A stretch of DNA of 64,000 nt, taken from assembly GCA_008711295.1 (NCBI GenBank), contig VUYV01000035.1, positions 4,038,809 to 4,102,808 on the forward strand, in the 5' to 3' direction. The translations under genes and the position numbers were made by a program. The notes beneath the pieces are model-generated. The model saw only the letters and a program-made list of their open reading frames with translations. It ran no database searches and had not been told where the DNA came from. Positions 1-13,924 of the stretch are shown in pieces (the first letter of the stretch is position 1; every line of letters begins with the position of its first letter). The stretch is from Anarhynchus alexandrinus. Taxonomy: Eukaryota > Chordata > Aves > Charadriiformes > Charadriidae.

Positions 1-3000
1 TAGTGTCCTAAACTAATTATGGCTGCACACAATGCACGGACTTTTCCCTTCTGCTGAGCTGGGCACTCTACAGACACAGCCAACATCTTTCTCTGGTTGC
101 AAAGAAATTCCCATCCTTCCAGACAAGGAGCGAAACTATGAAGAATTACAGACCCGGAGGTAAAAATCCATTTTGGGTTGCACTGTTTTGTTTTTATAAT
201 AAATGATTAGTTGCCTTTCAGCCTTGTCATCATTTGTGGGTTATGGCTCGGGCCATGGGGCAGCAAGTGGGTCTTGGAACCAGGGCTGACGTGGTGCCAG
301 AGGGCTGCGATAAAAATTTGCTCTCCACTCCCCACCTGGAGTATTTCCCCTGTAATTTTAAGCAAGAAGCAATGAGTACTTGAATACTTCATCCCAAGGG
401 AATTAAGCTCTTTAAAAAGATTCAGCTCCTTAGTTGTTGCTGAATAAATCCTTAGCCATAAAAAAGAAGAGATCCTTTGCCTCCATGCTTTGGTACCTTA
501 TCTGTAGTGGAAGTGTCCTTTCCTTATTGCTTTTTATTTAGATATCAAGAATTAATTAGGGGATGATTTCATACTGTGTTTGTAGAGTACACAGCCTAAT
601 AGGATCCTGAAGCAGTATATGACAATATAACCAAATAGACTGAAGGAAAGCATATATGCTTCTGAACCAGACTGATTTCCACCATGCCTTTAATTAGTCC
701 TCAGAAAGATGCTAAAAACATGTTTATTCCTTTCCTTGAAAACCCATGCAACTCGACCAAAACTTATTAAAAGTGTCTGGAAAAGTTTGTGTCGTTCCTA
801 GCCAGTGTGATTCCTCCAGGAACAGAGCACAAGAGGACACGAGTACTGCTAGAAGTGAATCCCACCGGGCTTTCCCTCCAGCAGGATTCATCTCGATCAA
901 GTATTACACTCGTGGAGCCCGGACTTAAGTTCTCCCTTCCGTGACCTATAGACAGAAAGGGTTTTTTTTCCTTAAATACACCTTTCCATACCTTATCAGC
1001 ACGAACTGCAGCTGGTACAGCCACGGACTCATTCCTCCTCCCACACTGATTTAGGATGGGGAAACCTGTCTGGTTTTTGCTGCCACTGTGTGGCCGTGGA
1101 GAGCAAAGATCTTGAAGTAGGATGCTACAAGCTGTCACGCAACTCCGCAGCTCTGATCACAGACTACAGCCCCTGTATTTTCGTATACAGGGGATTTCTT
1201 TATCTTATTCAGGCGAAACGGGAAATTAACGAAGAAATATACATTTTTCCTGAGGGGAAAGCTGAGAATTTAGGGCCTCAGCATGAGTCTCCAGGTGAGA
1301 ATAAAGCAAAGTCTGATATTGATGAAAGCTCTTGGCATCCCCAAGACACATAGTTTTCTGCAGCCCTCAGCTCCACAGGTCAAAGTGGTGCCTGAAGAAC
1401 CCAAAACGAGCACAAAAAAAACCCCACCCTAATTCGTGTCTTCCCTCTGCAGTATAGTTGTTAAATAAGAGTCCTCACTGCCTTCCTGTAGCACTTCTAT
1501 TTAGTATCCACTAAACAGTTCAGCCTTTTTATAATTCAGAGAGGTAAACCCTCTCCCACCACCAAGTATAGCCATTTCTGGGGTAAACCACATGAAAATT
1601 TCGAGCAAGCCCAAAACCCAAATTAGATGAGTGCACCACAGTGCAGAAGCAAAATAAAAACATGAAATGCATAAACTGTCATGTCCCTTTCCAGTGAATA
1701 TTAGCATAGATGCATGGAAACACATAAAAGCTTCTTCCAGATCCCATTTTGGCTCTGGCATCGAGCCTTATCCTCCTGTGAACTTGAAGGCTCCATGTAA
1801 CTAAACCTCCATGAAGCATCTGAGAAGCAGTCACTCCCCAATTCCCAGATAACTGCTGGCTACAGAGGAACAGCATGAAGCAAAGGGCAGCATCTCAAAG
1901 CCATCCCGTTCCCAGGTCCTGGGGGCATACATGGGGCTGACAGAAATGTAGAAAATTGCAGGCAATAAGAGCAGACAACATGAGAGTTTCCAAGGGCAGC
2001 TGCTTCCATTTGACTTCTGAACTTTTGCTTCTATTTTAATAGCAAAGCAAACCTGTGGGTTTTTTTACAGCTGTAAGCAACCAGAGCATCCCTCCAGCTT
2101 TGTCAAGCTCCCCCACAGCTCATTAGCTGTAGCGCAAAAGAAGTGGGTATAAGACGCCATTTCAAATCCCCCAAGTTTAGGGTCAACAGAACCTTCCTCC
2201 CTTCTTTCCTGTGATTTAGAGCAGTCTGAAATGTGCTTTAATTGACACTGTCTGTACCTGCCAGGACAATCCAGAGAGAGCTACTGGAGCACTTCCACCA
2301 GCCCCACCGATCACTGCCATCCACGGTTTGCTGCTCTGGTGAGGCAAACTTCTTTGGAATGCCAACATCTGAGCACATGGGCTTGTGTTAGAGATCCAGT
2401 CCTTACCCAAGCTTCTGTGGTGTCAACTCCTGTTTGTTTAGGAAACAAGCTGAGGCTTGAAATCCTTTCATATGTCTATGACGCTCCCTCGTTTAATCCT
2501 GCCTGTTAAACAGCTTCTGAAGATGATACCCATTGCGAGGTCTGATCACTTACTCATTTACTCCACTGTTTTCTTTATTGCACGGCCTAGAAGAATTGAA
2601 AATATCCCTATATCACCAATTGCAAGACCCAGGATACATACATACACATCTTTGTCGATATTAAAATTATAAATTGCCTCTAAGATGGAATAAAAAACGT
2701 TCTATCTTAAAGAAATCTCGTTCCATTAATGCACACAACTTGCTGGCAGTGTACCATTTTCCCTGAAACCTAAAGCTTACTGTTACAACCAGGCTGTTCC
2801 TGTCAAAACAATGTTTTGCATGCAACCTGCAAGCAAGTTTTAGGAAGAAAGGAGGGAGAATGAAAAGCTTAATTTGCAGAGATTTTTTTAAGTCTTAAAG
2901 CAGCAATTCTGTACATCATCTGCCATCTGGGCAGTGCTTACACCTTGGAAGTGATGTGCCTGAAATACTACAGAACCCAAAATGCTTGATCATTACCTTT

Positions 3001-4394
3001 TTCAGGGTTGAACATTGGCTCAAATTCAAAATGGAGGCAGTATGTCAGCTACTGCTGTGTTTTGACACTGCATTATTCTGAGAAAAACTTTAGGTTACTT
3101 CGTAGAAAGCCAACACCTGTAGCTGCACTGTGAACTTGCTCAGCTCCTTCCGTCATACAGGGATGTCAGAAAATCTGAGATTCCTGTATCCAGTGAGAGT
3201 CTGTAAGCAAGAGGACACCCTCACCCAATAATGGAAGGGTAATATTTTTTGCGTCCAGCCATCTCAATATAAAAAAATAATGCATTCCATTATAATTTAT
3301 AATCTATGAACACTTTTTACTGATAAATATTCTGCATTTAATTGCATCGTTTTGATAAACATGACAGTGGGCACAAGTACCAATTTCCCCCTGCACAAAA
3401 TCAGGTGTTGGAACTTAGAAAAAAAAAATGGTTTATATATGTGCAGGATAGAGAGAACACCTCTCAAATCTGGCTACTTATTGGCCAATGAAGGGAAAAA
3501 ATAATGCCCTACTCCAACATTATGCTTCTGCTTTGGCATTATCCATTATGAAGATGGAGAATTTCTTTACAATATTTCCCCCAGTTAAGAAGCAGCCTCT
3601 GGAAGATCTGTCCAGCAGGTTTACTAGACTCGCTTGGTAAAACTAAATTACTTCATTGGTCCTCACAGACATCCTCTTTCCCTTTGAAGTCCACATGAAG
3701 AGGAAGGCAGAAGGGCTGAAAAATCGGAGCCTAAATGTAACTGGAAAAGAGACTAGGAGGCTTGATTGCATTTTCCATCAAGTTACCCTGGTTTATTGCA
3801 TTGCAGCCCTCGAGAATTTGATTAGCAATTTCTCCTCTTCATTCATCCTCATGACATCTGGATTTCAACCGCTGATCCGTATCTGCAAACATGCTAATAC
3901 AGGTTCCAGCTAGGTCTTGCCACTACCCACTCCTGACATACTAGAATTTAAGTGTCAGAAACTCCACTTTATTTATGGTTAACTCGTGCAAGTTCCCCAC
4001 AGGCAGAAATAAGGGAAGCTCAGGACAAACCTGGACTGAAGTCAAAGTGGAGTGTGTGAAGCAAGTGTGGGGCTGATTATTTTTTTGTGGTGTTTACACA
4101 AAATGAAATATTACTCCTAAAAAATGGAAGCTTTAAAAGTTAATTTCATGAATTTTGCTGCTAGGCTTTTGCTTTGACACAGATCCTGTCTTTTGGTTTG
4201 TGCAGCACGCATGGGCGCAGCCAGGGCTTTGGCACCTGCCCAGGAGCACTCACAAGCAGCTGAATGGGGCTTCTTTGGAATCAGAGGAAGATTCAGAGAT
4301 CGGTTCCCCCCAGCATACATCATCCCAGAGCAGGTGCTGCACTGGAGACAGTGAAGTTAAAGGCATGAAAACACCTCTACCAGGATATCAAGAG
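1..4394. other. Single-copy non-coding DNA, no gene recognised
   Basis: I see no exon chain, RNA gene or recognisable transposon here. Open frames are short (at most about 120 codons), occur on both strands and frames, and have no recognisable protein signature. The segment contains a short perfect hairpin at 1170-1193 and ordinary A or T runs. It could be intergenic or intronic; nothing in the sequence separates the two. Confidence 0.6.
1170..1193. repeat. Short perfect inverted repeat (9 bp stem, 6 nt loop)
   Basis: CCCCTGTAT at 1170-1178 is followed by its exact reverse complement ATACAGGGG at 1185-1193, separated by six bases. This is seen directly. A stem this short occurs by chance in a window of this size, and nothing around it (no T run, no flanking duplication) points to a function. 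Confidence 0.6.
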
Positions 4395-4629
4395 TGCTAA
4401 CACCAAAACCCAAAAAGTATCATCAACTAATACTGTTATCACAGTGCATCTTTCTTTGCCACAGGGCCCTTTGCAAGACAGGAAAAGAACAAGATCCCCT
4501 ATATCCTCTACCACTTCCATATATTTTTTTTTCCAGGCCATTTCAGGGATTTATACAAAGACCAAACTTCCATTGCTCCCAAAGCTGTTGAACAGTAGCT
4601 TTCAACCTTGCCCTAGTGCAGTATTACTG
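4395..4629 (+). repeat. Tandem duplication, copy 1 (about 235 bp)
   Basis: The segment beginning TGCTAACACCAAAACCC recurs directly downstream at 4632. The two copies align along their full length with roughly 13 substitutions, mostly transitions, and a few small indels, including a 4 bp TCTT difference and T-run length changes. Identity is therefore around 93-94 percent by eye. Both copies end in the same GTGCAGTATTACTG. The content is not a transposon I recognise and no long frame is conserved between copies. Confidence 0.9.
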
Positions 4630-4631
4630 NA

Positions 4632-4864
4632 TGCTAACACCAAAACCCAAGAAGTATCATCAACTAATACTGTTATCGCAGCACATCTTTGCCATGGGGC
4701 CCTTTTGCAAGACAGAAAAAGGACAAGATCCCCTATATCCTCTACCACTTGAATATTTTTCTTTTTTCAGGCCATTTCAGGGATTTATACAAAGATCAAA
4801 CTTCCATTGCTCCCAAAGCCGTTGAACAGTAGCTTTTCAACCTTGCCCTAGTGCAGTATTACTG
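4632..4864 (+). repeat. Tandem duplication, copy 2 (about 233 bp)
   Basis: This is the second head-to-tail copy of the 4395-4629 unit, offset by 237 bases. A single N sits at 4630, exactly at the junction, so an assembler joined or patched sequence here. Two readings are possible: a genuine old tandem duplication with several percent divergence, or a false duplication made from divergent or error-rich reads. The mostly transitional differences fit real divergence better than random error, but the N at the join keeps the second reading open. Confidence 0.88.
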
Positions 4865-7092
4865 CTGCCACTGTCACACTGAAGACAAATCCATTCCCTC
4901 AAAACCTCATGGATTTGGAGGTTTAGCCTGATAGGTTACCAAAAAAAAAAAATTAAAAAAATCCAGCTGTAGATTCCCTTGGATCCGTGGCTGTTCCCAT
5001 GGAGCATTAACAGCAGGCAAAAAGGGAGGTGTGGGAAGCCTACAGGGCACCCAGCTGAAGAAACAGCTCCAGGAGGGACCATGAGCGGAGTGGTTCTACG
5101 GGTGCTCAGCTGCAGGGAGCGTTTGCTTTGCAGAGCTCAAGAAATCATCAAGAAAGGGTGGTTTGGGGTTACACCCCCTGCAAAGACATGGGGAGCTGCA
5201 GCATCTGCTTATGGCAGAGAGAAGCTGGAGGGTTTCACTGCTCAGTGCACAGTTAAGGGCAATGCCAGCAGATGGCACCGGGAAACCATAAATCCATGTA
5301 CGTGGTGCAGGATCCCAGCTGGTCCTGTTGCCTCCAGCCCTGCAGCAATCCTTCCCTCACCCAGCCAGCACCGCATCAGATGCAGTTCACCGATAAGTAC
5401 AATTATTCTGCATTAACTCGTGCACAGGGTTTTCTGCCGCAGCATAAAAATGCTTCGGTTCCATTTATTTACATCCTGCCCCTGCTGTGGGAAGGCTGAT
5501 AACAGCCAGCTGCAGAGAGGGAAGAAAGTAAGTGGAAATGTGATGGGCTGCCTGCTGATACACAGGAAAAGTGGCACGGTAAGGGCAAATATTATTGTCC
5601 TCAGCCAGCCCGGCACTCTGCTCACTCGTCTCAGCTGCAGGGAACTCGTGCTGTGGATTTGGTCTCAGCACAACTGCATATATAGGCAGGTGGAGAGGCT
5701 TGTAAATATTGTGGTTGAATTTTAATCCAATTATTTTTTCTTTATTTGCACTGTATTTAGGCACTCCTCCATGAAAAGTCCTCTCCCATTTGTCATATCA
5801 CAGAGCACCTGAAATTCAGCTCACATTTCCACAGCCTTCTCAGAAAAACGACACCGATTACTGACAAAAGGTGGGAAGGAATGTCTTTGCTAAGAGGAGT
5901 ATTTTGTTTCCAACTGCTGTCCCACAGCAAGAGGCCAGCAAAGTCCCTCAAAACTGTTCCCAGAAACTGCTTCAGAGTCCAGAGTATGGGAAAATGCTGC
6001 CTTAGTGACAGCAAAGGGCAACACTGGGGAACAGAAGAGAGCAGCTGCAAGTGCAGGGCTAAGCCTTGGCCAAGAGAAGTTGTATTTGCAATATCACTGA
6101 ATTATTGCGTTTTACCCGTTCCAGGTACTGTTCTGTAGTCTTCAGCTCCAAATCTTACAAAGTCTTTTCCTCACATTACTATTTCCTTCTATAGATTACT
6201 TGGAGGGCTTCCAGTTTTAAGGACAGCAATATTTACATTTGCTGCTGCATACCTCCTCCCAGAGCCATGTCTTGGGGCTTTTAGGAGTATGCCTGAGCAA
6301 ACATGACTCTTTATATAGACTTCAAGAAGAGGTAACTCGAGTAAACGCTGTGTGACTTAAACCCTTGAAAGCTAATATTTGGCAAGCTCTTGTGTTCACA
6401 ACTTTGGAAAGGCTTGCCTCTGGAAATAAAGCAAGAATATCTTCTCCTTGAAAAAAAAAAAAAAGTCAGAGTGGCAAATCCACACCCAGTACTAACGCCG
6501 GAATTTCTGACTTCATACGTTATCCTATGCTGGGAACAACCATACCCAAATGCTAGTTTTATAGAGCCAGGTTTTACAGATGCAGACCCCCAGGACAAGA
6601 CTTTCAAGAGTAGTCTTTGTACCTGCCTGATCTGTACGGGCAAGTTGCCCCACGGCTTGTGAAAAAGCTGAGTCTCGGCACAGCAAAAACGGGAGGACTG
6701 GAGGCAGTCAGGGATAGAGAAAAGAAAATTGAGCCCTTGACATGGCAGGGAAGTAGCTGTAAATGTACTGCGGACCATAAAGGGTGCCCCAGCCCCAACA
6801 CCATTGCTCCCAGTAAGCCAGCACAGGTGCCCCACAGCTTCAGCAGATGCTCTATGAAAGGGTCCATTTGGAAAGGCGGCCCTGAACTTTTTTTTGCAAA
6901 CACATATGATTTCGCAGCTCTCCATATGATAGCCCAGTACTGCAACAAAGCTTTCAGTTCTGTACGATAGTAACAAGGAGGGAGAAACCGCAGCAAATAG
7001 GTCCCACCACCTAAGCAGTGCTCAAACAGTACCTTCCCCTTCCAGACACCCACTTATCAGCAGCTTACAAAGTGATTCAAAGACCAGTAGCA

Positions 7093-7160
7093 CCATCCCA
7101 CTTTTCAAACATGAAAACCAAGGCACAGAAAAGGTGATGGGCTGTGCCCAGCAGCCTGGC
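7093..7160 (+). repeat. Possible ancient MIR-type SINE relic
   Basis: The order CACTTTTCAAACATGAAAAC, then AAGGCACAGAAAAGG, then TGGGCTGTGCCCAG follows the MIR core pattern of 'TTTTACAGATGAGGAAACTGAGGCACAGAGAGG...CTTGCCCA'. MIR elements are old tRNA-derived SINEs that survive as diverged relics across amniotes, including birds. The match is by eye, short and diverged, so chance resemblance is a real alternative. Confidence 0.35.
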
Positions 7161-8484
7161 CGACAATCTTGCCGGGTTACATTAGCTGTGCATTTCCTTG
7201 GCCCCTCTGCATCTTTCAGAAGGAGCAAAGCCCAGTTACCTTTCTTTTCCCTCTGCTTCCAAACTCCTCAGCAGAAAAGGAACACAAAGATTGTTTTCAC
7301 AGAAGGATACTCGAAATAAGACAGTAAACACAATTCTCTTGAGCTATCTGGCTCAATGTACAAACCAAAGGGGTTATAATTTGCAAAACAGCTGCACTCA
7401 GCTCTGTAGAGGTCTCAGGGATTAACTTCGCACAAATGCCGGGGTGGATATTTATCTGAATTTCTCCCACACTTCAGCAGACTTTGGACTCGGCTCCAGC
7501 TTTCCCAGTGTCCATTTAGGAACTGTTCTCAGACTGCAGGTGGTCCTACTCCGCAGTGAATGTCGCTTCCACAGGGACACAGGCTGCGTGTCACCATAGC
7601 CAGGAGCACGGAGCATGGTGTTGAGATCTACAGCAGGGCAACACAAACTATTGCAACGTCACATCTCTGGCAGGCTCTCCAGGGACCGTCACGGATGTTT
7701 TGGAAGCTATTTTGCAGCAATAGCTTCATTAGGAGAGCTCGGCAGGAGCTCTGCGCTCTCATCTCCTTGCAGCACCTTCCTGCCACATTATAGCAATGAT
7801 AATTCTTAATTTTAATCGTTGATTGTGTGACAGGAAGAGGTAAAGAGTTGATCATATTGAGGCACTGCTAAAAATCCCAAGTGTAGATAGCTTTATGCAG
7901 AATTCACTTTCATTCCCCAGAGGCACCAGCGTTTGAAAGTGAGAAGTGATCTCCAACATCCAAAGTGACCCCACACCACCGTGTTCATTCGGGCACTGAG
8001 GCAATGGTGGTACAACCTTACTCATAAGCAAAGGTTTTAATCTTTGCAACATGCAATAAGGCAGCACTAGCAGCGATGAGAAAAATCCTCAGTGCATGCA
8101 GGTATTTGGATAAGCACAAAAAAAGGTCCTGGCATCTGTCCAACCCAAATTGCTCTCTCCTTTGATGTTGGATTCCATCTACCTCATGTAATGGCCCATT
8201 GGTTTGGTTGTCAGCAAGAACTGGACCTGAGGCACATACCTTTGGAAGTAGATGACTAATTCAATTAAGTGGAAGCAGCAGAAAGTGAGATCCCTCTTGT
8301 ATTCTGGACATGAGAGGGAAAGAGGCATGAAACGAGGGAATTTTACTTACTGAAAAAAGTTCTTTCAAGAGTCTAGTTTGGGAAACTTGCCACAGACAAT
8401 CATGGAAGTGATTTTACTAGTATAATTAATAACTTTCCATCAGCTTATCTCCACATGTTTTCATGGTAGCTTGTATCACTGCTT

Positions 8485-8600
8485 TGATTTTACAGAAAAT
8501 CAAAGACAGATGAAATATCTTCTCCAAATACCTTCTTCCTTCCAGGCCAGTAGCAGAGCCTGGAACAAAACACAGGTCTCGAGTAATACCTGTATGTTTA
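8485..8600 (+). repeat. Possible ancient MIR-type SINE relic
   Basis: The stretch has GATTTTACAG near its start, an AGACAGATGAAA segment, and then CAGTAGCAGAGCCTGGAACA followed by ACACAGGTCTC. The last part closely tracks the MIR 3' core 'AGTGGCAGAGCTGGGATTTGAACCCAGGTCTC'. Of the three MIR-like stretches in the window this is the most convincing. It is a visual comparison to a remembered consensus and has not been scored. Confidence 0.45.
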
Positions 8601-11600
8601 GATCATGCCAGGCTCACCTTCTGATCCACTTCGAGGTTTGTGTTCAGACAAGCTCTTCAGAAGCAGCTAAATAAACCCGAAGAGATAGTTTCTGGATTAC
8701 TTCACTTATCCACACCTGTTTTGATGCAATTCCTTTTTGCAGACCAGTTTGGTATCCCTTTTTCCCCAGCTGCCTTTCTGTAAGCATTGCAAAGCCCCCC
8801 ACATGGTGCCTGTTTCGTGGTGAACGAGACTTTCTCAGGTGACCCCACTCCTTCACTAAACAAGAGCAGCTTAGCTGCAAGATACTCTCAAGCTCTTACA
8901 TATAAATCCTGGGAACCTCATTTGCTCTTTATCCTCCTTGAATTATTGATATTCAGAGCATCAATAAAACCTCTTCCCTGGATGCCCTTCTCATAAGACA
9001 AAACTGTTTGTTTGTTAAACACTCAGTGATCCTGCCATCAAAATTGCAACCTAGACACACGGAAAAAACTTTCTGCCCTATTCCCCATTCCCTTAGCCGA
9101 GGGAGGATGCTGTCAGGGATACGAGTCAAAAGCAGCAGCTGCTTGGCAGCGATCACTTATAACGCTGGACAGACTGACAAGAGTAACGTCCTTGGAGTAG
9201 TTGCAAGGATCCGTCCAGGAAGACAGTACCTGAATATCAAAGATAAAACTACAGTGTTGAAGCATCATGGTACCAAGGGACGGGTGAGAGCCCGTACACT
9301 TACATCACGAGTTCATAGCTGTTAAGAGCAGTGATTGTTTGGCTCTGAAAGAACATCTAAGGGAGGAACAATACTGGAATGTGCTTTCCTTGATATATCT
9401 TTTTTACCTTTCTGTTGAATGCAGGCTGTTATTGACACGCTTTCATTTCTGCCTGCTCAACCCCTCTGGCAACTCTAGATCTGATTTCCCCCCTCCTGAC
9501 AGTGGAAGGCATTAGGAACTCCTTGAACACCAGTGCAAGATGCATTGCTTAGAAGGGACCCAGACCAAGTGCTGATGCAGCGGTAGCTGACCTCTGCACT
9601 GCATGCTAATGCAAAATGCGAGTAACACCAAGAACTGCCAAAACAGTCCATGAATTGCCACATTTTTCTGAACACTTCATTATAAGTCCACAAGACATCA
9701 GTGTCCTAAAATACCATACAGCCTTACTGCCCCCTTGGAGGCGATGGGGTTGCAATAAACAGCTACTTCACCCCAAACATAGTCACTCATCTCACCTACC
9801 TCGTTGTCACAGCCTCCCCCAAATATTCCACTCTTACAGTTCACTCTCATCACTGCTTTTCAACAAGTTGAATTTCTTTTACCTCTCAAAAAGCACACCC
9901 CCACAGCTTTGGGGCCTGACAATTCACACACTCTTTATAGGATAACTAGTACAGCTACCGTGTACAGTAGCTACAGCTTGGGTAGATGCTCCATTAAAAG
10001 ACTTATCAAACTTAAAAGTGGAGCATTATCTTAGGAAAAAAAAAAACAAACCACCTTCATATCAGATAACAAAACATGAGGCCTGAACGGGAAGTCCCTT
10101 TCAACAGGGACTTTTAATAAGTAACTCAAGTTCACATAAATCAGTCTGCATTTTTATGCCCACACACTTCTGACTCTGCCAGGGGAATCCATAACCATCA
10201 CTGCAAATATTAGCCTTCAACAATCTACTCCAATGAATGGGAAGATAAGCAGCAACCACAACCATCGGCTAACAAATACGGGTAATTGAGAGCTAAACTG
10301 CCAGCTGCACCTGCAAATCAAACTTTCACATTTTCCCCCATGACCTGCGTTTTGAGATACAACCCAGAAATTGAGGGGATTCTTCCATAGTCTCTCTGCA
10401 AAAATTCTTTAACTGATTAATCAATCAGCTCTGGCCATAATCCTGCTATTTCTGTTCAGAGTTTGTACACATGTAGAAGAGCTGGACACAAGGCAAATTT
10501 TAATTTCACATTTTTGACTCTGGGACAAAAGATTCCCAGGAGGAATATCACAAGATTTTTCACACCACCAGCCTTTTTCTCAATATGTATAACAGCAAAA
10601 AAACTGGTCAGAGGGTTGGGAATAGGAAATGACTCCTCTGTGGTCCTGTCCTGTACTTACACTTCCAAATACAGCCAAATTCTCTGCCTCAAAGCAATTA
10701 AAAATATAAGCCTTGGTTTGAACAGATGTTCTGTGCTTTTGTCTTGCTTTGACTTGGTTAAATTGCTGGGGTCTTAAAAAAATCATCCCCCAATTGAAGC
10801 TCTTCCAGCACACAGAGTATCCTTTGCATTTCTGCTTGAGCGTTTGAGCACAGCCTTGTACAGCATCTATCACTTCATGGGAGCACTGGGCTTCTTGGGC
10901 ACCTGACTTTCCAGAATTGTTCAAAACTCCCTGAAAAATTATGCCAGATAACCCCTAGCCATATCTCCAAGCTCACCTTTCACTCTCCAGATTGTGCTCT
11001 CCAGCAATCCCAGCTCCCTGAGAATAACTGCCTTCTGGGTTGGGATTACCCTCTCTGGCCAAAACAGTTAGCTACCATTTTTCTCAGCCTGTTTTGGGGA
11101 TGTTGCTCATTAAGGAATTTGTTTAAAGAGACGGGAAAGAATCTCCCTTTGCTTTGTTTTTAAATGGATCAAATGCAACATAACCCCGAGCTCTTTCTGT
11201 GGCTGAAGCCAGTCGGTGCAGGTGGCCAAGGTGTGCTGGCAGGCAGCAGATCACCACTCGGTAAACACACGTTACTCACCGCACAGCAACCAAGTAACCC
11301 AACTCTTCATTGCAGCTTTCAAACAGTAATTAATGACAACAGCGTGAAAAATGTAAGCTAATGAACCTTCCATAAGTCGTCACATGTTTACAGAGGGGGG
11401 AAAAAAGGAAAGTTCTAACAGAGCTGGGCAAATGTAGTCCCCATTCCACACCCAAATTTCTGCTCTGCCTCCCAAAAATGTGCTTTTATTTCCCTTTTCT
11501 CATCACCATGTGTTTACACCAGAAATGCCTCGGTGGGAAACAAAGGCCAAAGACAGTAACATATTTTTAGCAATAAGAGTAGATCACAAAACTATCAGAA

Positions 11601-13924
11601 CTCAATGAATCTCCAGTTTCTAACTAGCTCTTGATAGTTTACAATCATCTACTCTGTATTCAGATCCAGAATTGCACCTAGTCCCTGCTGGGTTTGTAAA
11701 ACCTATATACTTGAGCCTGAATGCAGATTTTCCAGAAGTTTGCCAACATCAGAAACTAATCAAAGCACATATCCAATTCATCATGTCCTTCTCGGGTAAT
11801 CATTTTTCCTACCCCTATGTTCCACATTTCAGAGGTTCCATCAGTTCCTTACAGAAGATAAAACACTCTCTAGCCACCTTCCTTTTTCATAGCCAATGCT
11901 CATATGTGAATGGAAGTCAAGAGTAGAGGGGGTCAGAAGACTCACAGCTGAGAGAACTGTAATAAGGACATGAGAAACAACAACTTCAGAAAATACCTCC
12001 TACTTTTTATTTTATTATTATGAATACTATCGCTGGCACACACGTCGAACCTTGACTTGAATATTGGCCTGGATGCTACTAAAGGATGCTCTCAGTCTCA
12101 CACATCAGATGAAGGAGCAGTGGCTGGAAGGGGAGCTTCTTGGGACCAGCTAAAACACAGCTCTTCCAACAAGGGTCACTGATAAACCCTGGCCGGCGTT
12201 AGCAGCAAGTGACATCTGTCAGGCTCAGGACTTCAGATCCAGGCCCTGAACCAAAACCAAAAAAATCTGATGAGAGCAAGAAAAGCCAGACCAGGGATCC
12301 TCTCCTTTGAGTGAGCCAACTTAGTACCTTTGTGTCTCCTCTACGCAGCCCGAAGGGGGAAAGTCTTTGCAGATTCAAGAGAGAAGGAAAAAGCAGTTCT
12401 GGCTCTGTCTTTCCCACAAAGAGCTCTGCCAACGCACCAGCACCTGGTCCAATTCTCAGCAGACAGAAGTTCTCCGCAGACAAATCTCTGCACTGGCACT
12501 TCGTTGGCAGCCTCACCGGGACTCGCAGCCCAAAGGCTGTAAGAAGCCATCCCGATTAAACTGCTGTCACCCCTAAAGAGCTTTCATTTTCTGAAGGAAG
12601 GAAACGGGCTCCAGTTCCACTGGCAGGAAAGCTGGCATCTTTGCCATGAATGAGCAGCCAGCCTTTTTCTCCGTGGGCGCCAGCTTTGCTCCCACATACA
12701 CAAAATTCAGCTTTTTTTCCTCTTGTTCTGTCATCACAACTCACTGCCAGTAGCGCTTTGTTTCATCCCATTTTATGGCTCACATGTGCCGCATTGTCTT
12801 GTTCAAATTATGAAGGCACAAACAGCACCTGCCACTGGTTTGTGGGTTTTTAATCTGCTTTTTCTGTGTGTTCAGGTAATCCATGCTGACATTTTCTAGG
12901 CATCAATAACTCTATGATTTCTGGTTGTTTTACCCAAAGCCCCATATCCTGAAATCTTGCGGTTATGAGAACCCCAGTTTTGATTTAAAAGAGTAGAATC
13001 AGCAACTTACAGAAATTACTTGCAGTAACTAGGTGTAACGTGAGTGGCCCCGTGCTACAACCAGGAATAATTAAAGAGAAAGCAAGGGGCAAAAGGAAGA
13101 AACAGGGAGAACAAACGACATCACCAGGAGGATACATACTGCAGCCCAGAAAAGGGCAAAAATAAAAAGCCCAGAATAAGGTACTCCAGCCCAAGCTTCA
13201 TTCCCAGGGAAGTTTCCCAGCCCTGCAAAGGGCACGTTTGCCTCTTACAAGTACATTCGTATCAGCACAACTCCTCTGGAGGTTGGAATAGGATCACATC
13301 ACTAAAGGCCACAGGATCAGGCCCTACAAGAGACTTGAATAATGTTTAACTGTTCACAATTCCTCTTTCTCCTCTGGCTGGATTTCCCATGGCGTTTATC
13401 TGGGATTAGTGCAATATGCCCTCATTTCCAGAAATTGGATGTGTGTACAGCTGATAAGTGTGCGCTTTCTTCAAGGATGTGTTAATAGCGGCAGCCGTGC
13501 CAGAAGTACACTCAGGTAGAAAGTTTGGTGCCCAAACCTTTTCCTGCAGGAATGTCCTCTGTCCATGCTTCCTCTCCCACCCCCTGCCTGTACTTCCCTA
13601 CAAGTACGCCTGCAGTATTTTCAGATAACTTTACAGGACCCGATCCTACAGCTGAACATGTTTCCAAAAAGGAACAAAGACACATTTACCCAAGCAAAAG
13701 AAATATTTGAAAATTCAGATGATTAAATGCAGCCTGCTGTTCATTTTACCTCTGTGGTCTCCAGTAAGTACCATAAATCCTGGTTTCACTCCGAGACAAA
13801 TTGTCACATTATAGCCCTGCTATACAGGCATACACACATTCCTTGCTATAAAGAGAAGGAGAGAAATCCATGCCAGATTAGGACATATGGAATCTCTGTT
13901 TATGGATAAATCATTTTTAAAACC

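Noticed and set aside
6311..6976. 221-codon open frame on the minus strand, the longest in the window
   Set aside because: It overlaps open frames on the plus strand and in another minus frame, runs through a homopolymer giving a string of phenylalanines, and shows no domain or plausible splice context. A locally stop-poor stretch explains it.
9008..9325. 105-codon open frame with a basic C-terminal half, reminiscent of a ribosomal-type protein
   Set aside because: The resemblance is only in basic composition; no specific motif was recognised and no exon borders or retrocopy features (poly-A tail, flanking duplication) are present.
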